Shown: positions 24,403 through 36,984, counted from the first letter of the stretch. The stretch: DNA of 64,000 nucleotides from Trametopsis cervina (GCA_022385755.1 MU278349.1:682001-746000); one strand, 5' to 3'. Numbers and translations: made by a program. The notes: generated from the sequence alone by a model not told the origin.

Positions 24403-25195
24403 GTGATGGTTTCTGGAATGTGCAATGGGAAAAACGTAATTCGCATGTAGCAACAGTTGTAACTAAACGGAACAATATCATGATACGTATATCGGAGTTG
24501 TGGTTTGTCATGCATGTAAGAGGACTCACTTCGACTTACAAAACCACTGCAAATGAGTAGTCATGGCCGCCCATAGAGCAAGATACGCTTACCATCGGAT
24601 TTCGACAAAGGGTTCACATGTCTGATTATTGTCGCGCTCCGCTGGCTTCTTTGTATAGCATCAGTACAATGAACCTTCCTTACTCCGACGACGGTCACCA
24701 TCACGAAACGGAATGTGGTTCTCAAACTGCGCTCACTGTCGGTCGTCCGGCATGATGGTGCGCTGGCCAAGGAGCATGGTCAGGCGCAAGCGCAGTGCGG
24801 CGGCTATCAGGCTCCGAGCCCCGAGCATCCCACATTTCTGCGTAAAGGATCGACAGTTGTTCGAAGAGCGCGACTCCAGGGCGGTACGCACGTCTTCGAA
24901 GCGCGTCCACTCATTGTTATGTGAAGTCGCGCAATCGAGTCATCATGTGTGGTATGTTGCTTGGGTTTGGGCTAGTCGAGTTACGGAAGGACATAGAGCA
25001 TCTCTGAAGCTGGGAACCGCATCGGGGATGAGCTCAAATCTAGCGCTCAATGATGACCTGCGCTGTAAATGGCACGTGATAGCCACGTGCGCGTAATCGC
25101 TGCTCACTCGGGCGACGCGCGTTGCAGCATCTCTTACGCGTTCCTCGTTCTCCACCGTCAACAGTCCAGACCTCAAACACACTAGGACAAGAACT
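24403..25195. other. gap without a supportable gene
   Basis: 793 nt between the peroxiredoxin and PRE8 genes, both plus strand. A minus-strand stretch around 24740-24830 could encode a short helix-like peptide if spliced, but nothing in it is recognisable. The PRE8 promoter must lie at the right end; no TATA box is evident. Confidence 0.45.
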
Positions 25196-26235
25196 ATGGC
25201 AAATGCAGGGGGAGGCTCTTACAGGTGTGATGTATTCCCAGGATGGACCCTTATCGCCCAGGAAACTTACACCTGTTACAGTTACTCTCTTACAGTCTTC
25301 TCCCCAAGTGGGAAGCTGGTACAGATCGAGCATGCTCTAGCAGCGGTCTCATCTGGAACAACGAGTCTGGGCATTAAAGGTGCGCAAAGGCATATTCGTA
25401 ACGCCTAACACGAGGTCAAACTTCCGACATCGCAGCCTCCAACGGCATCGTTATTGCCACCGAGAAGAAATCATCATCCATACTCATTGACGACTCCGTG
25501 ATCGAGAAGGTGGCGGTCGTATGTCCCAACATCGGAATCGTGTACTCGGGCATGGGACCAGACTTTCGTGTACTCATCACAAGTGCGCGGAAGAGTGCGC
25601 AGGCGTATTGGAAAATATATGGCGAGTATCCGCCGACCAAGGTCCTGACTCAGGAGTTGGCAAATGTCATGCAACAAGCAACTCACTCAGGGTACGGTAT
25701 CTTAATGTCCTGATATCCGCAAATCCACTAAATTCATCTAATTGGACCATCTGTCACTTAGAGGTGTCCGACCATACGGAGTGTCACTACTTGTCGCTGG
25801 CTGGGATACTACGCGCGGACCTACACTGTATCAGGTTGATCCATCGGGGTCTTTTTGGGCGTGGAAGGCCAGTGCCATCGGAAAGAACATGGTGAATGCG
25901 AAGACGTTCCTCGAGAAACGGTAAACTGCACAGCTTCCCAGTATGCATTTATATGCTGACCATGCATATCAACTGTGCCTGCCTCCGCCAACCGCGGATT
26001 CCGCTCGCTCAGCTACAACGACGATATCAGCCTGGAAGACGCCATCCACACGGCCCTTCTCACTCTCAAGGAAGGCTTCGAAGGACAAATGACGGAGAAG
26101 ACGATCGAGATTGGAGTTGTCACTGTTCCCAGCCAGGCCGAACTCGAGGCCGGAAAGGTGGAGGGCACCGGACGGTTCAAACCCACGTTCAGGAAGCTGA
26201 GTGAAGAAGAGATACGAGATTACTTGGCGCTGTAG
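25196..26235 (+). CDS. PRE8: 20S proteasome subunit alpha2 (PSMA2 type)
   Basis: Five exons (25196-25224, 25282-25379, 25436-25691, 25762-25920, 26013-26235), 254 residues. The subunit identity comes from [112 protein letters not shown] and [25 protein letters not shown], all characteristic of alpha2. It belongs to the outer, gating ring of the 20S core. Residue 27, normally the Tyr of QIEYA in alpha subunits, reads CAT (His). The C-terminus [14 protein letters not shown] is intact. The last intron is 92 nt, longer than the others. This is the second alpha-ring gene in the window, 20 kb from PRE5 and on the same strand. Confidence 0.95.
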
Positions 26236-27636
26236 ACGCAGATGGGTCTTGTTGTGCTTGATGTTGTACGCTTAGTGGACTTCTGGTATTCTCTAATTTG
26301 AAAAGTTTGAATTGTAGCAATAGAACTGTGGTGTCCCCTCTGCTTGGACAGCCCGGAAAGGGCGGTCGGTTATGACAGCATGCGAGTCCGGCAGGCGTGG
26401 CCAGGAGGTGACATAGTTGGTGACATTTCTCCGTTTCATGACGAAGACAGTTGTGCGTGCGGTGATCGTCGTTGCCTGTCACGTTTCCTGGGAACATGCG
26501 TAACAGGGGCTGACAGGATCTGGGTCTCCAGCTGCGTCACTGGGTGAATTTGAGTGTGGTCTGCGCTGTGCTTATCGCGCGACGAATAGATGGCATTGCG
26601 GGTGTGGCCGCCGTGCGACGAGTTGACGAGCTGAGATTGAGTTGATTCGTTGCCGTTGCTGCTGAGCTGACTCGCTGTCGCTGCCTTTGAGGTGCGCTGG
26701 CACTCTATCTACCCCCGAGGAGAACATGGGATGCAACACAGGTGCCACACAGCTGCAGGGCACGGAGGCAGTCGCTGGGAGCACACCCAGCGCCAGCCGT
26801 GTTTCGTCTTGTAGGTATTTGATTTCGCAGCGCAGAGGGTGTGATTGACGTGGCGTGGATCGAGAGTTTACCAAATTTACTACCTCCCATAAAAATTCAG
26901 CCCTCATGGTCCCACCGGAACCGACCAATCCGGGAAATGCTAGCAGCCAGATCCCCCGAGGCAGCGCCGGTGGCCCCTGCGCATTCCCTGCGAATTGTGT
27001 CGTCCGAAGCGCACGAGTAGCGCACCTACCTGGGCGGCGACGTCGTGCAGTGCCCTGCGCGACCACCAGCCGAGCCGAGCCATTGCAACGGCTGCGTCGA
27101 CTTCCCGGAACTCAGCGAGCCCATTCGGATGCTGGCAAAACGCGACGAGATGGATCTGTCGCAGCTGAAGATCTGGGCGATACCCTTGATGATCACGAAT
27201 ACAGTGTTTCATTGCAAGGATCTAGCGATTCGACCCAATGCACACGTTATCGCCTCCAAACGCCAGACATGGATATTTTGCCTTTTTATTTCGTGCACAG
27301 CAGAGCCGGCGGTGCGTGATCTAGGTACGCCTTCCCAACTACCCTGCTCGGGGCAAGTCTGTGCCACGCGCTCATCGCAGTCCTTAGGGCTCTGTCAGCA
27401 ATTATTTGTTTTGATATTCCTCATGCCTCGTGCATGTCTACAACTTCCCAAATGCGCGGAACCTGGCTCAAGATGCGTGTGCGCCCATACAAAGGACTCC
27501 GCCACATATACTTTGCCCTTATAGGCGCCGTGTCGGTGTACATAGTTCCCTCGCGGGACTATAAAATCCTCTATCACCTTCCCCACACCATCTGCCTCCT
27601 CCCCTCCCCCTTGCACACATCGTCGTTCGCGTCCAC
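26236..27636. other. long upstream region of the Zn2Cys6 gene
   Basis: 1.4 kb without a supportable gene. It is GC-rich and has overlapping open stretches on both strands (for example 26572-27066 minus and 26855-27319 plus) whose translations are Arg/Ala/Pro-rich and look compositional. It is best read as the PRE8 3' UTR plus a long promoter of the regulator. Confidence 0.5.
27560..27566 (+). promoter_or_regulatory. TATA box of the Zn2Cys6 regulator
   Basis: TATAAAA lies 71-77 nt upstream of the ATG at 27637, followed by a CT-rich tract (cctcctcccctcccccttg, about 27594-27612) typical of fungal transcription starts. Confidence 0.7.
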
Positions 27637-28788
27637 ATGAATCGTCGCTCGCCCAGCACCGACCAGCGCGCCTCGCACAGCCCTCCCAGGCCCTTCAGCG
27701 CCACAAGTCAATCCAGCGCTAGTGAGTTCGACGCCAATCCTCCGTTGTTCATTGTTAATGACCCCGCGCGATAGGCCACAGCAGCCCCAAGCCCGCAGAG
27801 ACGCGTCCTCTGCTGACCCCTGTCGTTCGAAGCAAGAGAACCCCAATAGCATGCACCGAGTGTCGGAGAAGGCAGGTTAAAGTAAGTGCCGGCTGCGATA
27901 GCGGTTCGAAACCCGGGCAGACATCGCTCACTCCATGGTCGCCTCACAGTGTACGGGTGGGACACCCCAGTGCGAACGATGCGAGAAGCGCGGCGTTAAA
28001 TGCGAGTACATCCCCTGCAGCCAGCAAAAGGCCTCCTCAACCGGCTCCCCCACTCCTCCTGCTTTCCCCGAACGACAGCTCAGCCGGCCCACGCCATATC
28101 ACGCCTCACACTCGTCACAGGGCAGCGCGACATCGTGGCACTCAACCGGCACTTCTTATCAAGACTACTTTCCCGACGGACGCACTTCATTTGAGCAGCA
28201 AAACGATTGGCGGAGTCAATCCTATGGACCTACAGCTTCCGAGGTGCAACTCTCGCAACCGTCTTACTTTGGCGGAGTACCGGTCCAGCCTGTGGCGTCC
28301 GCGCCGTTTGGGAGAGATGTCTACGATCAGGCGACCTATAGTTACCACACCCATGGTCAGCCTGGCTTCCAAGCGGGTATACCTTCTCACCAAGCCTATG
28401 CGGATGGTTCATTTCCCAGTGGCTACGTGACTTCGGATGCACACCTGGGACCCGGTGACCAGTCTCTAGCATTTGGGTATGTCAGAGGACAAGGCAGCTC
28501 GAGTCTGCCAGTACAGCAACCTTCCCATCGCTCGTATGTGTGTCTACTTGCGGTCAGCGACGATACAACTGACCTCTCATGCCTTTAGGCCATATCCTTC
28601 ACTGTACACGCGGGGTGGGAACCTCTCCTACAGCGCTCCTTCTGGGACTCTGGTTTCGGACTTTACTAATCAGGATTGGACCGCCGTGAGTAATTCAGCG
28701 AATATCAGTCTGTGGATGTCAGTTGACGCCTTCTCTTGTCTGCCAGGATCCTACATACGTGACTCATCAAGGCGCTCGTTATCACTAG
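27637..28788 (+). CDS. Zn2Cys6 (Gal4-type) zinc-cluster protein
   Basis: Five exons (27637-27721, 27775-27881, 27950-28533, 28589-28685, 28747-28788), 304 residues. The binuclear zinc cluster is complete across the exon 2/3 junction: ACTECRRRQVK then CTGGTPQCERCEKRGVKCEYI, spacing C-x2-C-x6-C-x6-C-x2-C-x6-C. It is preceded by a short basic Ser/Pro-rich arm and followed by a Ser/Gln/Tyr-rich region, presumably an activation domain. The protein ends in THQGARYH. There is no fungal-specific middle homology domain, so it belongs to the short type of zinc-cluster proteins common in basidiomycetes. It should bind DNA at CGG half-sites; the targets are unknown. The gene stands alone, with no enzyme cluster beside it. 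Confidence 0.92.
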
Positions 28789-30998
28789 CATCATCATACC
28801 CTCTCATCTCTGCTCCTCTGCGCAACGTCTGTATCATAGTCATATCTATGCATCGCGGTTACTATATTAAGCACCCTACTACAGTCCCATGCCTCTAATG
28901 CCCGTACCGGTGTCTATATCAATAGTGGTCATATATATATCCCATTTAACAATACCTTCTTCCGTATGGATAATCAACTGTCTCACGAACATGATTCCAT
29001 ATCCTGCAAAGCGGCGAATAAATCGTTACCGAGACCTCGGATAACTCGTGATGACAGGAAAATGACCACTATGTGATGACCTGGCCACCTTTATCTTGGT
29101 CAGCCCACGTTAACATCTTGGGTTCTGGAGCAGCAAGAAGGACGCGGAAGTGGCGGACAAGGAGCGTTACGAAGGCACGTCACGCCGCTCACCGTTACGT
29201 TACCCTTGGCGCATCGCACTACGATCAGACAGCACCCCTATAATCACCATCTTGCCGCGTCACTTCTGCTGTCGAAAACGGTCGGTCCAAGGACAGAAGC
29301 CCCTAGGCCCTTCCAGTAGCTCGGAAGCTGTTCGACGACTTTACCTGCCGCTTTAAACAGTCAGAGGGCCCCTCGGTGTCTCTTTTGGATGTTTTTTCCC
29401 GTGCCTCCCCACAGTGCACTGTCCTAGAACCCTGGTACGCGAGCAGGTGGCCGCCATGCAACTCCCGACAAGGACAGCGTATTCTCACACGGCGAGGTAC
29501 CCTACAATGGGTGTATCTGCGCAGAAAACGCCTCTGAAGAGTGGTGCGATTTTTTGGGAACGGCCAGTACGCTCCAGAGAACGCCCCGTTCGGACTCTGA
29601 AGAGTTCGCCGTGGGTTCCAACTTTATACTTGCCTTTTCTGGGAATAGGTGCGGCGGAGTATCATCGGAGCACGAAGCAATCGCGTTTAGACTTCACGTT
29701 CTACTACAGAGTCTCTTGTATAGACTTATCGTGACTGACCGGCGAGTTCTTCGATTAATTGTAATCGTGTCTGGCGTTGGCCGAGCTGACTACACCGAGC
29801 AGATCTACCATCTCAGCAGTCATCCTCGACCAACGTGTTGAAGACTGATGCCGTGATCACACGCCGGCTTACGCTGGCCCGGTACGTAGTGAGAATGACT
29901 GGAGAACCGATATGGCATCTGTTGTGGTGACCTTTGAGGCGGAATATCTCGAACGGTCTAAAATCGGGAATGACTATCGGCGCAGTATATTTCACTCAGG
30001 CTTAACCATACCGTCGGCAGGGAACGAATGCATTCAAAATAGTCATCAAGTCGCAGTACTAGTATTCACGCGCTCCGATCCTAAATGCATCGACAGTGAT
30101 TTGTTCCATCGGCCACATTCTTAGGGTCGCCGCGAAAACGCGTATTACGCCTCAACGAAAGCTGACAAATATTGCCGTGACTTGCCACACCTGTTCCGCT
30201 GCTGCTCAGGCAATCAAACGGAAATCCCGTCGGTCATGGCAAGGCGAACCGACTCCGTTTTACGCCCCAGTGGAACAGTAGAAATGTCGTGCTCTAAGCG
30301 CGGATTACTTGAGATGAGATGACGGCAGCGCAAAGAAAATAAGAATACAGCAATAACGTTATTCGCGCTTCCAGATTGTATTGCAGGAAGCAGATGCGTT
30401 CGGTATGTTCGCCGCCTTCCATACCTATACGCTGAATGATTCTTAATGCCAGCACGCGCCCTCATCCCCGCCTTCACCAGTTCATTTACCGACTCATTGT
30501 ACCCCAAATATGTGAGAGACTTGTTGAATTAAAGAGACACAACCGATAATCAATGCACATGAGATATATGAACGGTACCGCAAAGCAAAGCAATGTCGGA
30601 CGTCAAGCCGAATTGAGACACCAGTCATCGCGTCCGATTTTAAACGCGCCACTGCCATGCATAGGGGTATCTGCATTGACAATATCCGCAATGGGGTGAA
30701 TATCACTAAACCCAACTACGCATGTAGTAGTACTTTGACTCCCCTCGGGCTCCGACCACCTCGGAGGACACTCATCACCTTTCGTACTTTACTGCGAAGT
30801 CCCACACTGAAAACTTCAGTCATATCCGTACTTCTGTGCGCGTCTGAAATTCACATATCATACATGGTGTCAAGTTCACCTAGCGCTAAATTATACATTG
30901 ACATATGCGCATTCCTTCTGTCACTCAAACCTTGTACCTCATACATCACTCTGCGGACTGCTCGGAGTATTGACATTCGTACTATTGCTCTGATTGGG
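28789..30998. other. 2.2 kb gene-poor stretch
   Basis: Between the Zn2Cys6 gene (+) and the end of the dehydrogenase gene (-). Only short open stretches without recognisable content are present. The base composition is more even than in the genes, as expected of non-coding or decayed DNA. I found no terminal repeats or transposase remnants by eye. Confidence 0.5.
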
Positions 30999-33900
30999 TT
31001 AGAGCGGCCAAGAGAGCTTCTCACCAAAGTTCCACTGAATGGCCTTGTGAGAGATATACTCTTCCAGGGCGTGACTGCCCAGTTCGCGCCCTGGAATACA
31101 AATACGATCAGCATCGTATACAGATTTCCACCGCCGAGGAAATTTGCTTCTGTGGAAATGCTGACGAAATAGATAATGCACGTACCGATGCCGCTCTGCT
31201 TCTTGCCCCCGAAGGGTACGTTATTGTGCAGGAGGTTGTACATGTTGATCCATACCTGCACGTGCCATCACAGTCAGCCGTATTATTGATGACAAACCCG
31301 GCGTCTATCCCGATCAGCCCCAGAGGCGGCTATCTGACCACGAGACGCTCGTCTTTGATGAGAACTGCGACAGCGATCACTCACAGTGCCTGCCTCTAAA
31401 GCGTCGGAGACGCGTATGCATTGATTGGCATCGTCTGTGAGCAGTCCCATCAGTGCCGTGTAAACGCTCAGATGCGCAGCCACCGAGCTAGAGGAGGCGT
31501 ACTGGAATGAAGTCCGGCACCGAGTCCATATGTTGTGTCGTTAGCCAGCTTGATGGCCTCCTCTTCCGTCTTGAACCTTCCTACCGAAAGCACAGGCCCA
31601 AAGATCTCATCTTGCACCTAAGGCACAGCAGATCAGCTTACGAAATCAGATCGTCAGTGGATTACGCTATTGACTCACTATTTTCATATCAGGAGTAATA
31701 TCCGTGAAGACTTGAAGAAAAGCACAGGTCAGCTGTGTTTATCGCGCTGATAATGATCAAGCTCCGTATGGAAAGAACAAACTCACTAGTGGGGTCCACG
31801 TAGTATCCTTTGCCAGGACGCTTGACACCTCCCAAAGCCAGCGTCGCGCCTTGTTCCTTGCCGGACTCGATATACGACCAGATCTTATCGTACTGAACCT
31901 TGGACACCTGTTGCGAAAGTATCAGCTCCCATTCTGCCTCAACCAATCATGCAAATAAAACGCAGGTAAGCTAACAGCGACAGGCGAAGACGTGCTCCAT
32001 GTAGGAACCCCGTGCCATCATCAGATCTGGACGGCGATGACAGCGTTTAAGCCAACATTATGCGCATCGTGCTTTCGCTACGACAGTCGGACTGCGGATG
32101 AGCGCCGCCACATCAGCGGATGAGTGGCACTCCCCGTCGTATGCCAAGGACCGCTCCCCAGAGCGCCGTGAATATCTCCGCCCACAGAGCTGGCTCGACC
32201 AGGGCGATGATAGGTAGGAACGCATCCAAAACACGTCGTCTGTCAGGCCCATAGTCCAAATCGACGAGCCCGAACGGGCTGTCTAAGCAAGTCCCCATCG
32301 CTGCATGAGAACTGCCGCTCATGCGATGTGCGCGAGAAGCCATGCGGCGTTAGCGGCACATCCCATGTATTCGGCAAAAATCCTAGAAGCCTGTAGACAG
32401 GCCACAAAAAGTAGCGGGCCACCAAGGGAGCGTTCTTTCCAGTCTTCACACGCATTACCCGCGAAATTCAGGGACGCAGAAGGCTGACAAATGCACAAGA
32501 AAGACAGAAATCATGACGCACCACTGGGCCACCGCCAACGTTCTCGGCAAACCCGTCGCCAATGGTGAGCTCCTTCGTCTTGCTGATGAGGATGCTCAAG
32601 AACTTGTCGTACACGCTGTCCTGTACGTACACACGCGACCCTGCCGTGCAATCTTGGCCAGTGTTGTACAGGATGCCCAGCGCCGCCCATTTAGCCGCTG
32701 TCGCATGTCATCGTTAGCGTGCATACTGGCAGCTCATTTCGCGGAAAACATACCTTCCTCAAGGTTGGCGCTCTCGAAGACGAGGTGCGGCGATTTACCG
32801 CCGAGCTCGAGTGAAACCTTCTTCAGGTTGCTCTCAGCGGACGCTTTCATGACCTTGCGACCTGTGACGGTGCTCCCTGTGAAGGCGACTTTGTCGATGC
32901 CCTTGTGAGAGGACAGGGCGGCGCCGCCCACGGAACCGAGCGAGGGGACAGTGTTCACAACGCCGGGAGGGAATCTGTCAGCAATAGCAATGGAGATGTG
33001 ATGTCAGTTCAACAGAGTTAGAACGTCGCTCAAGGTGATGGCGACCGTGCATCAGGGAAACTGACCCAGCTTCGACGATAAGTTCGGACAGTTTCTAGAC
33101 AGACCGAATTAAAAGCAGGTTAATACGCATGCGGGGACAGAAAACGGAACGCCGAAGCCAACGAAAAATTGAGACGAAGAGAAAAGCTGCACGTGGCGTC
33201 CTGCCAATCTCAGGGTGAGATAGCTTTGGAGCGACGCGTTGGCGGACAGAAAGCCGCCGGATTGCGAATGGGAAAAGCTCGGGGTTGCTACATGCAACAT
33301 GAAGCAATCCCGAAGGCGTTGGGTACCACAGGTAAACACGAAAGCCCACAACACGCCAGGACCTTCCCGTGACGGGTAGTAAGCTGATCGCGCACCCGCT
33401 CGGACGCCTAAACCACGTGCGAGGAATTCGTGGGCGTCGCCTTTTCATATGTTATGCAGATCCTGAGCGGGAACCTCGCGCATCGTTCGGGCGGCTACCA
33501 GTGGCCTAAGCAGGATAGGGCGCGCCTCGGACGGCGACAGCGCGAGTCCGATTTGAGCGGTGGGTCACAGAGACTAGCTCGCGGCTGTTGCACCTGCTGT
33601 CACGATTGCCACCATTGTCACTATGGAACTAATTGGCGCGAGCGCGGACACTCAGGGTAGGAGTTGGCGGCTCTTCGAGGTTAAGTGAGCGGAGAGGGGA
33701 GGAGCGGTAGAGGGCGCAGCGCTGGGGACCGCCATCATAGCGCGGTTCCATCGACACATGTTGTATCTTTGTTGTTTGCCGACGATCCATCCATTGTAAT
33801 CCGGTCGGGTATGTAGAGTCTGTGCGCACCGTTACGAACAGTTGAAGGATAACCGGCATGTACTGCAACCGTGTTCCACCGGTGCGTTGCACAGATCATG

Positions 33901-36775
33901 CAGTGATGGGATGGGAGATATCGAAAAGCTCCGAAGTGATCCCGATGCTAGCCAGTGCGGATAACTGATATTGCCGCCAATAGGGGCGAGCGGCGCCACA
34001 ATGCGAATGGATGGCGTAAAGTGTAGGGTCTGGGTTACTGTATTGTTTGACGCATGGGGCGTGTACTGTAGCGAGCTTGGGCGCACATTGCTTGCGGCGA
34101 GGACACCCCGTGAAGAAGAGTTTGTAATACATACCTCGCCGCGACACATGCCGTCGGTGAACTTGAATTGCGAAATGATTTTGACCCCAGGACAGTGAAG
34201 GCGCCAGCTCAATCTTGCGAGCGTATCTGAGAATCTGGGTGCCCGCGATCGTGGAGAAGAGACAGCGCAATTGCGGATCGATCTCATGTTCCCTCTACCG
34301 CCCCCAGGACTCTGTGGCTGCGGCAAATGATATGCCTCTTTGAACAAGAGGAACTGCAGCCGGGGGTGCCTGCGGCAAAACTGGTATACTTAGTAATTGG
34401 TCGTGCTGGATGACAAAATTGAATGAGGGTAACATACCCTAGGCAGGTGGCCTCACATGACTTCGAGGACGATCCAACAGGACGGCACGTCAGACGAGGC
34501 AACCTGATAATTTCCGCAGCCCTCGCATGCCGTTTGTGAAACACCGAATCGCCCGTTCATACATGGAGTGGATTTGCATGGCAGCGGCAGGTGCCGCGAC
34601 ATCTTCAAAGAACTTTGCGGATATGTGGCGATGTATGTTGCTTGATCAGTCGGGCGAAGCTCCAGCCATTATCTGCGGCAAGAAGACGATGGAGGGCTCG
34701 GTGGCGGGGCTTGAACACCGTCGCGCGTTGCCTAACGTTTCACCATGTAACTGCAGCCGCGACGAAAGGCCAGATCCTGACTCAAGGGTGCAGTCGTGTA
34801 ATCCAGACAAATCCGCGGAGTCTACGGTCATGCGATATGACGTGGTCGTAGTCAGCTTGTGGCCAAGTGTATCGGTTTCTGGCGAACCATATGGGCGGGC
34901 TACTAGAGATCTAGAGAAGGCGGGGTGTTCCGACGAAGAGGATGCACGGCAGAACAGGGGCGTGGTCGCGCCCGGCGGACATAGGACCCTACGGCAGGAA
35001 GGGAATTCGTAGATCACCCGCATTGTCATTGACGACCTCACCACCACGAGCATCTGCGCACGCATTGGGGGCCACCAAGTTCCATCAGGGTCGTCACACG
35101 GTTCAGATGGTAAAGCTGTCAAGGGGATCCTTAGTAAGAACGATGCACCAGTATTACGCTGAACTCACCTGATGTTCTGAGGGATGCGCTTCCATGAGCG
35201 GTGACTTGGCACGCTTGCATATGCATTTTAGATTTTTGAATTGGCAGGCCGGCGGCAACACGGGTTCGGCTTGCGCTTGAGGGTATTTCATACATACTAC
35301 ACGACATAGAAACAAGGGAGAGTGCCAGAATAGGGCGTAGAAAAGAACAGATAACAAACAAAGGCAAAGAGAGGTAATAACACGAAAAAAGACTTACTAA
35401 GGCTGACAAAGGAGTAAACTCGCTGGGCTTCATGACAATGGTGCAGCCAACTGCGAGAGCAGGAGCGACCTTCCACGCCCTGAAATTCGAGGTAGACTTG
35501 AGTCGCGTTCGTGAAAACATACCCGATCATGCAAACGCACCACATCTGAATCGGATAGTTCCATGGAATGCTATGCAGAAATGACAGTGGTTAGCACTGA
35601 AAGAGGGCACGGAGGAAAACAAGAAGAGAGCATTATGAGGGAATGAATGACGCGTGCACCCTCGTCAGAGGGAAGCGAGAGCACACGCGCCCCGACCGAT
35701 GGGGTCGGGGCTGGAGAGAAGCACGCCGCTCACTGCGAAGCAGGACGTGTTCCTCGATCGCGTTCGGGACGAGACTAAAAAGGAAGTGCGGATGGCGAGA
35801 GGCACGCACATTTGGCCACAGACGCCGATCGGGTCGCTCTTCGTGAACGCGAACTTTGTCTTTGGTTCCACCTCGATGCTCTGCGGATACATCCGTGTCA
35901 GTAAGCGGGCGGATGTGTCTGGAACGTGCGGGGCTGCACTGTGGCGGCGGCGCAGTCTCTGACGCATTACGGAGAAGGTAACATACCTGGCCAGTAATTT
36001 TGTCCGCCCATCCTGCATAGTAGCGAAGACAGCCGACAGAATCTGCGACATCTCCGTCCCTACATCGCCGGCACGTGAGAAGACCCGGTGGAGTTTGCAG
36101 ACAGCAAGCGAGCAATGGTGATACTTACCTTGCGATGGCGAAAGGCTTTCCGTTGTTCAAGGTCTCGAGAGCGGCCAGATCTTCGGCATCTCTCTCCATG
36201 AGGTCGGCAAGCTTGTTGAGAAGCTTTGACCGCTGGAAGCCCGAGACATTCTTGCCCCAGGTGGTGTTGAAGGCCTCACGGGCTGCGGCGACAGCGACGT
36301 CGATATCCTTGACGGAACCTGGATGGATGTATGCGCTGGTCAGTCATCGCGGAAGGTAAGAAGCGGTTGATAGAATCGAAGCGGGTGGCATCGAGAAACA
36401 GGGTGTTGTGGGTGCGTATATCGCATTCGGCTGCAGCCACACCGATCGGAGACCAGAAATAGGGACCGCGGGGACGATATCATCGGTGCCGCCGCTGTCG
36501 GGAACTAGGAAGAGGAGACCATCGAGCCGCCGGGACTCACCTGCGCTGACCGAGCAAAGCACCTCTTCTGTGGCGGGATTCACGCATCTGTGCACAGAAA
36601 AGAACGCAGACTGAATACGCCGTTCAATGCAGATAACAGAAGAATGCCGCACGTACTCGATCTTTTCCTGCGAATCAACCGAAGGCACAAACTTGTTGTT
36701 GATAAAAAGTCCTGTCTGGACAGTGATCTTCTTGCCTGTTGAAGGCACGGTCAATTCCGCGACGCCAGCTGACAT
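30999..36775 (-). CDS. NAD(P)-dependent aldehyde dehydrogenase, 16 exons, very long intron
   Basis: Exons: 36775-36657, 36587-36541, 36318-36129, 36059-35987, 35880-35810, 35570-35541, 35479-35398, 33094-33066, 32974-32754, 32697-32522, 31907-31787, 31710-31679, 31617-31503, 31434-31385, 31256-31187, 31090-30999; 505 residues with every phase closed. It is a class 1/2 [37 protein letters not shown] (cofactor site), SLELGGKSP (catalytic Glu), [11 protein letters not shown] (catalytic Cys), [23 protein letters not shown]. It oxidises aldehydes such as acetaldehyde to acids. Intron 7 (33095-35397) is 2303 nt and intron 10 (31908-32521) 614 nt, in a genome where about 55 nt is normal. An in-frame ATG at 36961 would add 62 residues resembling a mitochondrial presequence, but a TATA box lies inside that extension. 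Confidence 0.93.
33095..35397 (-). other. 2303-nt intron of the aldehyde dehydrogenase gene
   Basis: It begins GTAAGTC after the codon for the last Leu of TPLSAL and ends CTGTCTAG before AAACTGTCC ([10 protein letters not shown]), both good splice sites. It holds several open stretches, the longest on the plus strand at 34527-35012 (161 codons, ATG start) and on the minus strand at 33832-34347, none recognisable. It may carry an old insertion or a nested gene; I found no terminal inverted repeats by eye. Confidence 0.8.
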
Positions 36776-36854
36776 GATCGACGACTTTGGTTGCGTAGAG
36801 AATGCTGAGGCGGTGACGGTGCGGGATGCGAATAGCCCTCTAGGTAATCGTACG

Positions 36855-36861
36855 TATATAT
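36855..36861 (-). promoter_or_regulatory. TATA box of the aldehyde dehydrogenase gene
   Basis: ATATATA read on the minus strand, 80-86 nt upstream of the ATG at 36775. It supports 36775 as the main translation start. Confidence 0.6.
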
Positions 36862-36984
36862 GAGGACGCTCGCCGTGCGATAAGGAGGCAGCTGACAGCA
36901 GAAAGCGGCTACAGTGGGCAAGCTTGAATGATAGCAGCTGAAGATGACGGCAAACGCGCATGCTGGTTTGCCAATCGCCGAGCT

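Noticed and set aside
24740..24930. Possible small spliced minus-strand gene
   Set aside because: ATGAGTGGACGC... can be joined to a short helix-like peptide, but the result is about 40 residues with no recognisable family.
26572..27319. Overlapping open frames on both strands upstream of the Zn2Cys6 gene
   Set aside because: Arg/Ala/Pro-rich translations in GC-rich DNA; both cannot be real and neither has recognisable content.
28789..30998. Transposon remnant in the gene-poor stretch
   Set aside because: No terminal repeats, target duplications, transposase or reverse-transcriptase motifs were found by eye.
34527..35012. 161-codon ATG frame nested in the long ALDH intron
   Set aside because: No recognisable motif and overlapped by an open frame on the other strand; kept only as a note under the intron.
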